Below are positions 42,133-52,671 of a stretch of DNA of 64,000 nt, piece by piece. Numbering within the stretch: position 1 is the stretch's first letter; every line of letters begins with the position of its first letter. A program made the translations under genes and the position numbers. Origin of the DNA: an uncultured Campylobacter sp. (GTDB taxonomy: Bacteria; Campylobacterota; Campylobacteria; Campylobacterales; Campylobacteraceae); assembly GCA_934728065.1 (NCBI GenBank), contig CAKVDW010000004.1, forward strand, positions 29,447 to 93,446. Direction: 5' to 3'. A model generated the notes under the pieces. That model was not told the origin of the DNA and did not search any database. It saw only the letters and a list, made by a program, of their open reading frames with translations.

Positions 42133-43231
42133 TTTTTTTGCTTATCCTTTGCGGATATTTTTTATGAGCGGTGCTGTCTTTGCTATTTTAGCGTGTTTGG
42201 GACTTATATTTGCGCCAAGTGTTTTTATAAATTTGCATCAATTTATCTTTTTGCAAAGCTTTTTGGGCGCGGCTTTTGCTGGGTTTTTACTCACAGCTTT
42301 GCCACTTTGGTGTGAAGTAAAAAGCTCATTAAAGCCTTTAAGCATCAGCCTTTTTGTGCTTTTATGCCTTGCTTTTGTGGCTGAGATTTTTAGCTTTGAT
42401 TTTACGCTTTCTTATGGGATTATGAGCCTTTTTTGGTTTATTTTACTTTGTCAAGCTTGCCTTTGGCTTATCAAATCAAAAAACACAAAAAACATTGCCC
42501 TTGTGCTTGTGCTGTTTGGAATTTTTGTTTTAAGTTTGCTGAAAAATTTTGCTTACGAGCTAAATTTAGATTATGCTTATATTCATCTTTGCGTGCTGGC
42601 TACGCTTGTGGTGAGTTTTAGGGTAAGTCTTGTGCTGGGCAATGATGCTCTATCAAGCCTATCAAACCCAAATTTAAGCTTTTTGCCAAATGCTGTGCTG
42701 AAAAATATATCCTGCTTTTTGCTTTTTGTTTTCATAGTGGCTATTTTGTGGGGCAAAAGTGCAAATTTAAACGCCTTTTTGGCTTTTGGTGTAGGCTTTT
42801 CGCTTTTATCGCGTCTTTCAAGCTGGCATTATAGTGTGTTTTTTAGGACACATTATACCTTGATACTTTATCTTTTGTTTTTGTCTTTAAGCCTTGTTTA
42901 TATAGGGCTAGGCTTTGTGTATTTGCTTGATATTTCTTATCTTAGTTTTGCAACTCACGCTTTAAATTTGCTTGTTTTGCTGGCTTTCGTGCTTTTTGTT
43001 TTTAACACCGTTTCGCTCAAACACACGCAAAATCAAATTTTCAACCTTTCTTGCGGCACGAGATTAAGCTTTATCGCGCTTTTTTTTGCCGCACTTTCAA
43101 GAAGCTTTTTAGCCTTGTTTGCTTACTCTTTTTATATTGTCATTCCAGCCTTGCTCGTGCTTTTTGTTTTTGTTTATTTTATTTATAAATTTTTTCCTAT
43201 TTATAAAAATAACGGCTTTCAAGGCGAATGA
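42125..43231 (+). CDS. NnrS-like haem/copper membrane protein
   Basis: A 368-residue protein with about eleven or twelve membrane segments. The opening FFAYPLRIFF, then FLLTALPLWCEV and the late SFATHALNLLVLLAFVLFVFNTVSLKHT, match the NnrS pattern. The family contains haem and copper and is tied to nitric-oxide stress in other bacteria. An in-frame ATG upstream lies deep inside the ATPase gene. TTG at 42125 has AGGA six bases upstream and an 8-bp overlap, so I chose it. Its place as last gene of an uptake operon suggests it acts on, or needs, the imported compound; this is inference. Confidence 0.7.
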   Translation: MSDFFAYPLRIFFMSGAVFAILACLGLIFAPSVFINLHQFIFLQSFLGAAFAGFLLTALPLWCEVKSSLKPLSISLFVLLCLAFVAEIFSFDFTLSYGIMSLFWFILLCQACLWLIKSKNTKNIALVLVLFGIFVLSLLKNFAYELNLDYAYIHLCVLATLVVSFRVSLVLGNDALSSLSNPNLSFLPNAVLKNISCFLLFVFIVAILWGKSANLNAFLAFGVGFSLLSRLSSWHYSVFFRTHYTLILYLLFLSLSLVYIGLGFVYLLDISYLSFATHALNLLVLLAFVLFVFNTVSLKHTQNQIFNLSCGTRLSFIALFFAALSRSFLALFAYSFYIVIPALLVLFVFVYFIYKFFPIYKNNGFQGE

Positions 43232-43245
43232 ATAAAACTCGCCTT
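43221..43245 (+). terminator. Terminator after the cassette
   Basis: AAGGCGA and TCGCCTT form a 7-bp stem around the stop codon of the NnrS-like gene. Confidence 0.6.
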
Positions 43246-43354
43246 TAAAACAAAAGATGAATTCACAGCCAACGCATCTTGCAACTTTTTACAATAAAAT
43301 GTAACCTTTTTGTGCTAACATTGCTTTTGTAATTCTTAAATTTGGGTTTGTAAA

Positions 43355-44719
43355 ATGAAAAAAAGCGCACTTTTTGCCACCTTGCTTGCTGTAAATGCTT
43401 TTTTTTGTGCTTGTTCTAATCACAGCTCAAACAATCTTTTCTACCAAGAAGCTTTGAAAAATAAATACTGCAGTGAAAGCTTTTTTAATGATGAGCGAAA
43501 GAAAGTTGATAAGGGCAATGACACTATTTATATAGGCTTAAATGTGGGTGCTTTGGCTAGAAACTGCGAAAATTATGAACAAAGCATTTATTTTTTTGAT
43601 AAGGCAGAAGAAGCCTACAAATACGATGTGGATTTGCAAGGACTTGGCAAAAAGAGCGTAAAAATGCTCTCATCAACACTCATCAACGAAAACATAAATG
43701 ATTATGAAGGCACGCTTTATGAACGCATAATGGTAAATGTCTATAAGGGCTTAAATTTTATGAGCTTAAAAGATTTCGCTAACGCAAGAGTTGAATTTAA
43801 CCGCGCCTTGATGAGACAAGACAAGGCAAAAGAGTATTTTGCTAAAGAAATTCAGGCAAATCAAAAAAATTTTGATGAAGCCAAAAAAGATGAAAACTAT
43901 CAGCACAATATGAATGAAAATGTCCAAGATATAAGCGCTCAATACGAGCATTTGCTTAAGGACTTTGACACCACAAAGGACTTTATAAACCCTTATGCAA
44001 CTTATATGGCGAGTGTTTTTTTCTTTTTGGACGAGGATTATCGGCGTGGGGCTGATTTATTTAAAGAAATAGCAGTAATAAATTCAAAAAACGCCGAATT
44101 TAACAAAGAATTTAGAGTTTTTAATCAATACGCAAATTCCACAAACCCAAGCGAGCTTCAAAAATACATTTTTGTGGTCTATGAAAGTGGCTTTGGCGCT
44201 GAGTTAAAAGAATTTTCTGTGGGTGTGCCTTTTATTTTTGATGGGCAGCTCATTCAAAGCTTTTTATCCTTGCCCTTGCTTGAAAAGCGAGAAGGCTCTT
44301 ATAATTACCTTTTAGTCAATGACAAAAGAACGCAAAATTTTGTGGATTTTGACAATATCATCGCCACTGAATTTAAGATAAATACGCCCTTTATCGTAAG
44401 CAAGGCTTTAAGTTCTATGATAATAAAGACGAGCTTAAGCGTGGCTGTGGCTAAAAATGACCCAACAGGTGGCTTTTTATCGCTAGCTACTGACATTTTT
44501 AACGCTGCTACAACAAGAGCTGATTTGCGGTTTTGGAATTCTTTACCAAAATATGCTAAAGTTTTAATGATAGAAAACACAGGACATATTCTCATCGCAA
44601 GTGATGATATGCAAGTGCTTTATAGTAATGAAAATTTACCAAAGGACAAGAATTTGTTGATTGTGGTAAAATCATTCACAAAAACTTCGCCAAGCCTTGT
44701 TTGGCTTATCGAAAAATAA
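43355..44719 (+). CDS. TPR-type lipoprotein (COG3014-like)
   Basis: A 454-residue lipoprotein: signal peptide with lipobox FFCAC (Cys20), then a helical TPR-like first half (ENYEQSIYFFDKAEEAYKY; GLNFMSLKDFANARVEFNRAL) and a mixed C-terminal domain. It resembles the large lipoprotein found with YcfL- and LpoB-like genes in gammaproteobacteria, and I recall it as Cj0089 after dcuA in C. jejuni. Function unproven; an envelope complex with its two lipoprotein neighbours is likely. Confidence 0.7.
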   Translation: MKKSALFATLLAVNAFFCACSNHSSNNLFYQEALKNKYCSESFFNDERKKVDKGNDTIYIGLNVGALARNCENYEQSIYFFDKAEEAYKYDVDLQGLGKKSVKMLSSTLINENINDYEGTLYERIMVNVYKGLNFMSLKDFANARVEFNRALMRQDKAKEYFAKEIQANQKNFDEAKKDENYQHNMNENVQDISAQYEHLLKDFDTTKDFINPYATYMASVFFFLDEDYRRGADLFKEIAVINSKNAEFNKEFRVFNQYANSTNPSELQKYIFVVYESGFGAELKEFSVGVPFIFDGQLIQSFLSLPLLEKREGSYNYLLVNDKRTQNFVDFDNIIATEFKINTPFIVSKALSSMIIKTSLSVAVAKNDPTGGFLSLATDIFNAATTRADLRFWNSLPKYAKVLMIENTGHILIASDDMQVLYSNENLPKDKNLLIVVKSFTKTSPSLVWLIEK

Positions 44720-44729
44720 AGGAGACACG

Positions 44730-45104
44730 ATGAAAAAGGTAGTTTTTGCTTTTATCTCAGCTTTTTTGCTTGTATCTTGTTCAACTAAGGAACTTAGTCC
44801 TTTAGAAAGCAGGATAGCTAAAAAAATGAGCTTTCACAATGTAGATAAAAGCATAGTCAAAGGCTTTAATTATAGGCACAATACAAATGGCTTATATGAA
44901 TTTGAGCTTATTTTGTTGAGCGATGACAATTTAGAACTTGAGTATAAGGTATCTTGGGTAGATGAGGACGGCTTTGTGCTTAAATCGCCAACTGACGGTG
45001 AGTTTATTAAGGTTAAACTCCAAAAAAATAAGGAGTATTTACTCCAAAGAGTAGCGACAAACAAAGATGCTGTCGATTTTACTCTTAACTTGAGAAAAAA
45101 ATAA
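44730..45104 (+). CDS. YcfL-like lipoprotein (DUF1425)
   Basis: A 124-residue lipoprotein with lipobox LLVSC. The core pattern EFELILLSDDNLELEYKVSWVDEDG and later AVDFTLNLRKK matches the small DUF1425/YcfL beta-sandwich. The ATG at 44730 follows AAAGGAGA; an upstream in-frame ATG lies inside the preceding gene. It is the middle gene of the lipoprotein operon. Confidence 0.7.
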   Translation: MKKVVFAFISAFLLVSCSTKELSPLESRIAKKMSFHNVDKSIVKGFNYRHNTNGLYEFELILLSDDNLELEYKVSWVDEDGFVLKSPTDGEFIKVKLQKNKEYLLQRVATNKDAVDFTLNLRKK

Positions 45105-45124
45105 TTCAACAAAAGGAAGTTACG

Positions 45125-45751
45125 ATGAAAAAAATTCACACTCTAGTTTTAAGCACTTTGGCTGGTCTTTTCCTAGCCTCTTGCTCGACAACACCTATAT
45201 ACACAGACGGTAAATCAGGGCAGATTAAACAAGGTCAAGCTCTTACCTTAGGACTTGATAGAGAAGACTTTGAAAATGCAGCCGATACGATGATACAAAG
45301 TATGTTGCGCGACCCAGCCTTTGCAAGCATAGCGCCAAATCAACGCAAGGTTATCGCCATAGGACGCATTTTAAATGACACACCTCAACGCATTGATACA
45401 GATAAACTTATCTCTAAAATCACCATTGCCTTGCGAAAAAGTGGTAAATTTGTGCTTACAACAGCAGTGGCTGCTGGTGGGGCGAGGGATTCTATGAGTC
45501 ATGATGTTCGCTCTCTTAGAGATAATGATGAGTTTAATCAAGGCACAATAGCTAAAAAAGGCACACTTGTTGCGCCTGATTTTTCTTTATCGGGAAAAAT
45601 TCGTCAAGACAATGTCAAGTTGCCAAATGGCAAAATTCAGGCTGAATACTTCTTTTATCTTTCAGTTACTGACTTAACGAGTGGTTTGGCTTATTGGGAA
45701 GATGAGCAAACCATTAACAAAACAGGCTCTAAAAAGTCTGTTACTTGGTAG
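45125..45751 (+). CDS. LpoB-like lipoprotein
   Basis: A 208-residue lipoprotein with lipobox FLASC (Cys19-20 region). The body matches the LpoB/CsgG-like fold: NQRKVIAIGRILNDT, TDKLISKITIALRKSGKF, then the strand-rich C-terminus with DFSLSGKIRQ and YFFYLSVTDLTSGLAYWEDE. In E. coli LpoB activates PBP1b. Whether this protein regulates a penicillin-binding protein in Campylobacter is unknown. AAAGGAAG precedes the ATG. Confidence 0.78.
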   Translation: MKKIHTLVLSTLAGLFLASCSTTPIYTDGKSGQIKQGQALTLGLDREDFENAADTMIQSMLRDPAFASIAPNQRKVIAIGRILNDTPQRIDTDKLISKITIALRKSGKFVLTTAVAAGGARDSMSHDVRSLRDNDEFNQGTIAKKGTLVAPDFSLSGKIRQDNVKLPNGKIQAEYFFYLSVTDLTSGLAYWEDEQTINKTGSKKSVTW

Positions 45752-45760
45752 GATAAGATA

Positions 45761-46942
45761 ATGAAAAAATACCTATTAACCGCTCTTTGTGTTGTTTTTG
45801 CCTTTGCTGAGCCAGCTGACAACACAAACAGCTCAAACATACAAATTGTTGATTTGGATATAAATCCTATAAACACAAATTCAAACGGTCAAAGTTCTAC
45901 CGTAAGCACAAAAGAAGGAACTTTTATCAAGGTTTCTATGGGCGAGGGTAGAGCAAACACAAGAGAAGAGGCTGTGCGAAATGCTTTAGTTGAAGCCATT
46001 TCAAAGATGAGAGGCTTTAGCACAAGTAATTTTAGCGTAAAAAGCCAAGAAATTCCAACTCAAACAGGCTTTGTCCAAACCCTTAACACTCAAGTGTATA
46101 AGGCGACTAAGGGTAGGATTGATTCTTATGATATTATCAGCGTTGAAGAAGTTTCTGGTGCTTATCTTGCAAAGGTAAATGTGTATAAAACTTTATTTAC
46201 ACGCGATGAAAAGCCAAAGTTGGTCATTTTTAACGCCTCTGCTTATAAGGATTTGGGAAATACCTTGCAACAAAGACTAACAAATGAACTTGTGCAAAGC
46301 AAGAAAATCAAAGTCTTAGACAGAAAAAACAACGCATATTACAAGGCTGAAAAACAAATCATTGAAAGCGAGGATGCTTCAAGTGAGGACATTTACAAGC
46401 TTGGCAATGTTTTAGGCACTGATTATATGCTTATATTTAATTTAAGAGCAGTAGGAGCGAGCAAATCAAAGTCAGCAAATATCACAGTAAATAATGCTGA
46501 TGTAACAAAGGGCGATGTTGTTGTGGATTACCGCTTGATACTCTTTGCCACGAGAGAACTTAAGGTTGCTAACACCTTAAATATGACCGTAAGCCTCAAA
46601 GATGATAGCGTAAAAAGCAATGAAGAGGCTATGGCTAAAATAGCAAAAGCCATTTTTATAGACCTTTCTGATAGCTTGTATCCTATTTTTGTTTCTATGG
46701 TTGATGATAAAGAGGTTCTTTTTGAGGAAAAGCTTGAAATTGACAGCATTTATGAATGTTCTAGTCAAACAAGTAGCGATTCTGGCAAGGTTAAAATCAC
46801 CAAAAGCAATGCTAACAACTCCACAGCCAAAATCATAAAGGGTAAGGTTGGCTTTGGCGATGTTTGCAAGCTTTCTTTAGAAAAGGGCAAGGAAGCAAAT
46901 TATCAACTTGGCACAAATGGTGGCGTTCAACTTGGTTGGTGA
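45761..46942 (+). CDS. Periplasmic CsgG/FlgO-like protein
   Basis: A 393-residue protein with a Sec signal ending near VFAFAEPA and no lipobox. Residues 55-140 contain the VSMGEGRANTREEAVRNALVEAI domain. A CsgG-like half follows with LTNELVQSKKIKVLDR and DYMLIFNLRAV, as in outer-membrane assembly and flagellar accessory proteins such as FlgO/FlgT. It starts 9 bp after the LpoB-like gene, completing a four-gene envelope operon before rplU. Confidence 0.65.
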   Translation: MKKYLLTALCVVFAFAEPADNTNSSNIQIVDLDINPINTNSNGQSSTVSTKEGTFIKVSMGEGRANTREEAVRNALVEAISKMRGFSTSNFSVKSQEIPTQTGFVQTLNTQVYKATKGRIDSYDIISVEEVSGAYLAKVNVYKTLFTRDEKPKLVIFNASAYKDLGNTLQQRLTNELVQSKKIKVLDRKNNAYYKAEKQIIESEDASSEDIYKLGNVLGTDYMLIFNLRAVGASKSKSANITVNNADVTKGDVVVDYRLILFATRELKVANTLNMTVSLKDDSVKSNEEAMAKIAKAIFIDLSDSLYPIFVSMVDDKEVLFEEKLEIDSIYECSSQTSSDSGKVKITKSNANNSTAKIIKGKVGFGDVCKLSLEKGKEANYQLGTNGGVQLGW

Positions 46943-46984
46943 GTTTTAAAAGTAAAATTTAGCTAAATTTAAACTTATTTAAGG

Positions 46985-47076
46985 TATAATATAGGTTTTT
47001 CAAAGCCATTTAAGCTGTATTTAAATCCGCCTCAAGCGGTGCTTAATGGTAGCTTACTTAAAGAAAGGGATAGCAA
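46985..47076 (+). promoter_or_regulatory. rplU-rpmA promoter and leader
   Basis: TATAAT at 46985-46990 predicts a start near 46997 and an 80-nt leader. The leader holds CCGC-CTCAA-GCGG, a small hairpin of the kind that could serve r-protein autoregulation, though I cannot match it to a known L21 leader. Confidence 0.5.
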
Positions 47077-47394
47077 ATGAGTGAAAAATACGCTATCATC
47101 AAACACAGTGGCAAGCAATATCGCGTAAGCGTAGGTGCTGAACTTAAACTTGACCGCTTTGAAGCTGATTCTGGCTCAAGTGTAGAGGTTAAAGAAGTGT
47201 TGGCTGTGAATGATAAGGGTTTAAAAGTAGGTGCGCCTTTTGTAGAGGGTGCAAGTGTAGTTTTGCAAGTGATAAATCACGGGCGAGACAAAAAGGTGGT
47301 GATTTACAAAAAACGGCGTAGAAAAGACAGCAAGCTTAAAAAGGGCTTTCGTAGGTCTTTCACACGGGTTAAAGTCGCTAATATAAAGGCATAA
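47077..47394 (+). CDS. rplU: 50S ribosomal protein L21
   Basis: A 105-residue L21 with [14 protein letters not shown] at the start and [22 protein letters not shown] at the end. AAAGGGA precedes the ATG. Nine bases separate it from rpmA. Confidence 0.97.
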   Translation: MSEKYAIIKHSGKQYRVSVGAELKLDRFEADSGSSVEVKEVLAVNDKGLKVGAPFVEGASVVLQVINHGRDKKVVIYKKRRRKDSKLKKGFRRSFTRVKVANIKA

Positions 47395-47403
47395 GGATAG
47401 AAA

Positions 47404-47658
47404 ATGGCACACAAAAAAGGTCAAGGCTCAACTCAAAATAACAGAGACTCCATAGGACGCCGTTTAGGTGTAAAGAAATTTGGTGGTGAGTTTGTTCGTG
47501 CAGGCAATATCATCATACGCCAAAGAGGCACAGCCACTCACGCAGGAAATAATGTCGGCATAGGCAAAGACCACACTATTTTCTCGCTCATTGATGGCTT
47601 TGTGAAATTTGAAAGAAAAGATAAGGACAGAAAAAAGGTTTCTGTTTATCCAGCTTAA
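47404..47658 (+). CDS. rpmA: 50S ribosomal protein L27
   Basis: An 84-residue L27 beginning [16 protein letters not shown], with the [11 protein letters not shown] and [23 protein letters not shown] signatures. It starts directly with the mature AHKKG sequence, so it lacks the cleaved N-terminal extension seen in Firmicutes. Confidence 0.97.
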   Translation: MAHKKGQGSTQNNRDSIGRRLGVKKFGGEFVRAGNIIIRQRGTATHAGNNVGIGKDHTIFSLIDGFVKFERKDKDRKKVSVYPA

Positions 47659-47668
47659 AATATGCTTG

Positions 47669-47694
47669 ATTTGGGCAAAGTGATTTGCCCAAAT
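47669..47694. terminator. Bidirectional terminator
   Basis: A perfect 11-bp stem ATTTGGGCAAA/TTTGCCCAAAT with a 4-nt loop lies between rpmA and the convergent YdcZ-like gene. Confidence 0.8.
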
Positions 47695-48153
47695 TTAAGT
47701 GCTTTTTAACTCTTTTGAAAAAAAGAGCAAAAGTCCAGCAAACATTATAAATAAACCTACAATCTTTTGCCAAGAAATAGGCTTTACGCTTAACCCAAAA
47801 GCTCCAACACTGTCTAAAATCATACTTGTGATGAGTTGTCCTATCAAAACGGTTAAAAACATATTGATAAGCCCTATTTTGGGTGCGAGCAAAATAGTGC
47901 CAAAAACAAAAAACGCTCCCAAAATACCGCCTAAAAATTTCCACCAAGCTTGTTGAGGCAAAGCCTTAAGCGTATCAAAATGCAAAACTCCGCTAAAATA
48001 CGCCAAAACAGCCAAACAAACAGTGCCTATAAGAAAAGAAAGAAAGGCACTCATAACAGTTAAGCCACCTAAACTTCGTGCTAAAGTCGCATTTATAGGT
48101 GCTTGTAGGGCTATGGCTAAACCCATAGCTAATGCAAACGCGTAGTAATACAT
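47695..48153 (-). CDS. DMT-family membrane protein (YdcZ/DUF606)
   Basis: A 152-residue inner-membrane protein with five segments. The repeats ALQAPINATLARSLG and IGQLITSMILDSVG are typical of the DUF606 half-size drug/metabolite transporters. These proteins are expected to dimerise; the substrate is unknown. AAAGG lies upstream of the ATG. Confidence 0.8.
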   Translation of the reverse strand: MYYYAFALAMGLAIALQAPINATLARSLGGLTVMSAFLSFLIGTVCLAVLAYFSGVLHFDTLKALPQQAWWKFLGGILGAFFVFGTILLAPKIGLINMFLTVLIGQLITSMILDSVGAFGLSVKPISWQKIVGLFIMFAGLLLFFSKELKST

Positions 48154-48239
48154 ATTTTTCCTTTATTTATCTTAAATCAAAATCCATTATAGCCTAAAAC
48201 GCTATCAATATAATCAAATTTTAAGATTTTAAGGAGAAA

Positions 48240-49043
48240 TTATTTAAACTCATACACATAACGCAGTGAAAAGCCTGTCTTGCGTGAAATTTTAGTAGCA
48301 ATACTTTCTTTTGTGTTTAAAATTCTTTGCTCAAATTCCCATTCTAAGAGGTTGAATTTGCCTGCAAGCTCTATTGCTGAGTGTTTGAAAAAGAAAAAAC
48401 GCATTCCTACTATGTAAAAAGCATTTAAGGGATACTTTATTTTAGACTTAATATCGCACGAAGATGCGTTGATAGGAGCATTACAAGTTGTATCTTGCTC
48501 ATAAGAACCACCAAAAAGGAAATTTTCAGACAGTCCAACTCCGCCAAAAACTCTCAAAGCCTTACTCTCGCCTTGCCACAAATCAACAAAAGACGATAAA
48601 CCAAGATAGGTGCTGAGTAAATTTGTTTTTTGAGCTTCAAGCTGAGCCTTTTCATTAATGGCGACAAGTTTATCCTTCCACCTTAAGGGCAAAAATTCCG
48701 TTCCGCCAAATAAACTTATGCCAAAATTTCTTGCTATATAATAATTTACGCCGTAAGTAAGCTCCGCGCCACTAGCTATGTGGCTTGTATTTGCCATTTC
48801 ATTAAAGCCGCCATTAATAACAAAAGCTCTTTGTATGCCCAAAAATGAACTTGCAGTATATGAAATTCCAAGCTCGAAAGAAAGAGGCTCTATTAAAGAA
48901 TAAGAGCTGATTTTGTATATATCAGTAACCTTGCCATTAGCATCTAAAAGTAGGGTCGCTGTGTTTTTGGGGTTATGATATAAATTTGCATCAGCATTTG
49001 CCAAAACAAGAGAAAATACCGTTAATAAAAAAGCTTTTTTCAC
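48240..49043 (-). CDS. Outer-membrane beta-barrel protein, probably phase-variable
   Basis: A 267-residue protein with a Sec signal (cleavage near ANA-DAN) and a series of amphipathic strands (YGVNYYIARNFGISLFGGTEF; NAFYIVGMRFFFFKHSAIELAGKFN). It ends FSLRYVYEFK, near a barrel-terminal aromatic signature. Two cysteines bracket a small extracellular-loop-like segment (CNAPINASSC). The start is GTG at 49043 with AGGAAG upstream. Family not named. A C11 tract beside the -10 box probably varies its expression. Confidence 0.65.
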   Translation of the reverse strand: MKKAFLLTVFSLVLANADANLYHNPKNTATLLLDANGKVTDIYKISSYSLIEPLSFELGISYTASSFLGIQRAFVINGGFNEMANTSHIASGAELTYGVNYYIARNFGISLFGGTEFLPLRWKDKLVAINEKAQLEAQKTNLLSTYLGLSSFVDLWQGESKALRVFGGVGLSENFLFGGSYEQDTTCNAPINASSCDIKSKIKYPLNAFYIVGMRFFFFKHSAIELAGKFNLLEWEFEQRILNTKESIATKISRKTGFSLRYVYEFK

Positions 49044-49074
49044 AAATAATCTTCCTAGAATATAAATTCTAATT

Positions 49075-49093
49075 ATTATAAGCCCCCCCCCCC
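49075..49093 (-). promoter_or_regulatory. -10 box with adjoining C11 tract in the promoter spacer
   Basis: On the minus strand TATAAT occupies 49075-49080, and the G11 tract (49083-49093) begins two bases upstream, inside the -10/-35 spacer. Gain or loss of a G would alter promoter spacing. Confidence 0.7.
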
Positions 49094-49213
49094 TTAAAAC
49101 TTACTTAAATTTGTTAAAATTTGCATTTTTTAGCTCCTTGTGAAAAAAACCTGCAAGAACGATTAAAAACATTTTGCTATACTTTTGCTTAAATTTAAGG
49201 CAAGGCATAATTT

Positions 49214-50236
49214 ATGTTTATCGATAGTGTGGAGATTGTTTTAAGCTCTGGCGATGGTGGCAAGGGTGCTGTGAGCTTTCGCCGTGAAAAGTATGTGCCA
49301 TTAGGCGGACCTGATGGCGGAGACGGTGGCAAGGGTGGCGATGTCATCATTATTTGCGACAATAACGCGCACACTTTGGCGAATTTTAAGGGCAAAAAAA
49401 AATTAGCCGCGCAAAATGGTGCTGATGGCGAGAAAAAAAACAAAAGCGGTAAAAGTGGCGCAAACCTTGAAATCCCCGTCCCACAAGGCACGCAAATCAT
49501 CGACACACAAAGCAAAGAAGTGCTAGCTGATATGACAAAAGAAGGGCAAAGGGAGCTTTTGCTCAAAGGGGGCAAGGGCGGACTTGGCAACACGCACTTT
49601 AAGAGTGCTAAAAATCAACGCCCAGATTATGCGCAAAAGGGCATTAAGGGGCAAAGCGTGCGAGTGCGTTTGGAGCTAAAACTCATCGCTGATGTGGGGC
49701 TTGTGGGCTTTCCAAATGTTGGCAAATCCACGCTTATTTCAGTGCTATCAAACGCAAAGCCAGAAATAGCCGACTATAAATTTACCACGCTCACGCCAAA
49801 GCTCGGACTTGTCGAAGTTGATGAAAATCATTCCTTTGTAATGGCTGACATACCGGGGATTATCGAGGGCGCAAGCGGAGGCAAGGGCTTGGGACTAGCC
49901 TTTTTAAAGCACATAGAACGCACGAGCTTTTTACTTTTCGTGCTTGATAGTGAGCGTAAAATGAGCCTGAAAGAGCAGTTTTGCATTTTGCAAGATGAGC
50001 TTAAAAAATTTTCGCCCCTACTTTCGCAAAGAGCCTTTGGCATAGTGCTTTCAAAAAGCGACACGCAAAATTTTGGCGATGAATTTAAGCAAAAATTTCA
50101 AACCCAAAAGGCGAATTTAGCTGAATTTTTAAGCCAAATTCAAAACCCGCAAAAATTCATACTTGAAATTTCAAGCCTTAAAAAAAGTGGCTTAAACGAG
50201 CTTAAATTTGCGCTACAAAGGGAGATTGCAAGGTGA
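49214..50236 (+). CDS. obgE: GTPase ObgE/CgtA
   Basis: A 340-residue ribosome-associated GTPase. Residues 1-158 form the glycine-rich Obg fold ([27 protein letters not shown]). The GTPase domain follows with G1 GFPNVGKST, the switch regions and G3 DIPGIIEGA. The C-terminus is short. TATACT lies about 35 bp upstream. The stop codon overlaps the start of a small membrane-protein frame (TGATG). Confidence 0.96.
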   Translation: MFIDSVEIVLSSGDGGKGAVSFRREKYVPLGGPDGGDGGKGGDVIIICDNNAHTLANFKGKKKLAAQNGADGEKKNKSGKSGANLEIPVPQGTQIIDTQSKEVLADMTKEGQRELLLKGGKGGLGNTHFKSAKNQRPDYAQKGIKGQSVRVRLELKLIADVGLVGFPNVGKSTLISVLSNAKPEIADYKFTTLTPKLGLVEVDENHSFVMADIPGIIEGASGGKGLGLAFLKHIERTSFLLFVLDSERKMSLKEQFCILQDELKKFSPLLSQRAFGIVLSKSDTQNFGDEFKQKFQTQKANLAEFLSQIQNPQKFILEISSLKKSGLNELKFALQREIAR

Positions 50237-50343
50237 TGAAAATTTTTTTGTATGTCTTTTTAGGTCTAATTTGCTTTTTATCATTAGTGGCTTTGCTTTT
50301 TGTTTTAAATGTTGGGCGCGGTGCTATGCCTAAAAGAAAGTAG
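50236..50343 (+). CDS. 35-residue membrane microprotein
   Basis: An ATG overlapping the obgE stop by one base opens a 35-codon frame: a short N-terminus, one hydrophobic helix of about 22 residues (FLYVFLGLICFLSLVALLFV) and a basic tail (MPKRK), ending in TAG at 50341-50343. CAAGGT precedes the start. recO begins four bases later. The arrangement fills the whole gap between obgE and recO, which supports a real, translationally coupled gene. Function unknown. Confidence 0.6.
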   Translation: MKIFLYVFLGLICFLSLVALLFVLNVGRGAMPKRK

Positions 50344-50347
50344 GCAA

Positions 50348-50962
50348 ATGCAAGGCTTTATCTTACACACGCAAAGGGTGCGTGATGAGGATTTAATCGT
50401 TTATATTTTAAGCCAAAAGGGCGTTCATAAGTGCTACCGCTTTTACGGACTGCGGCACGGCTTGATTTTGAGCGGTTATAAAATCGACTTTGAGCTAGAA
50501 CACAGCCTTTCATTTTTGCCACGCCTTAAAGATACCTTGCATTTGGGCTTTTCGTGGATTTTAGATAGGGACAAAATGCTGGTGTGGCAAGAGTTTGTGC
50601 GCCTTGTGTATAGGCATTTAAAAGATGTAGAAAGCTGTGAGAGCTTTTATTTTGAACTGCTTGATGAGTGCATAAGGCGTTTTGAAAAGCAAAATCCACT
50701 GCGCGTCATCATCGATGCTTACGCGAATTTACTTGAATTTGAAGGGAGGCTGCATAAGGATTTTACTTGCTTTGCCTGCGATGAGCGCATAAGCGGGAAG
50801 ATTACCTTGTTAAGAGCCTTTTTACCAGCGCACAAGGGTTGTGGTGTGGGCTTTGAATTTAGCGAAAAAAAGCTTAAAATTTTCTATGAGAGCAAGAACT
50901 GCTCGTGCTTTGATGATGATGAGATAAAAAATTTATTTGAGCTTGTAAAACTTGGGCTTTAA
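50348..50962 (+). CDS. recO: Recombination mediator RecO (short form)
   Basis: A 204-residue protein beginning MQGFILHTQRVRDEDLIVYIL, the RecO OB-fold start. The C-terminal region holds a zinc-type cluster CFACDER...HKGCG and a final CSCF. It is shorter than E. coli RecO, as usual in Campylobacterota. The ATG at 50348 was preferred over one 39 bp upstream because that one lies inside the microprotein gene and the domain starts here. Confidence 0.8.
   Translation: MQGFILHTQRVRDEDLIVYILSQKGVHKCYRFYGLRHGLILSGYKIDFELEHSLSFLPRLKDTLHLGFSWILDRDKMLVWQEFVRLVYRHLKDVESCESFYFELLDECIRRFEKQNPLRVIIDAYANLLEFEGRLHKDFTCFACDERISGKITLLRAFLPAHKGCGVGFEFSEKKLKIFYESKNCSCFDDDEIKNLFELVKLGL

Positions 50963-52667
<1,705 letters not shown>

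Positions 52668-52671
<4 letters not shown>

Noticed and set aside
49195..49593. 132-codon minus-strand frame opposite obgE
   Set aside because: It is the Pro/Ser/Leu-rich mirror of the glycine-rich Obg domain, with no ribosome site.
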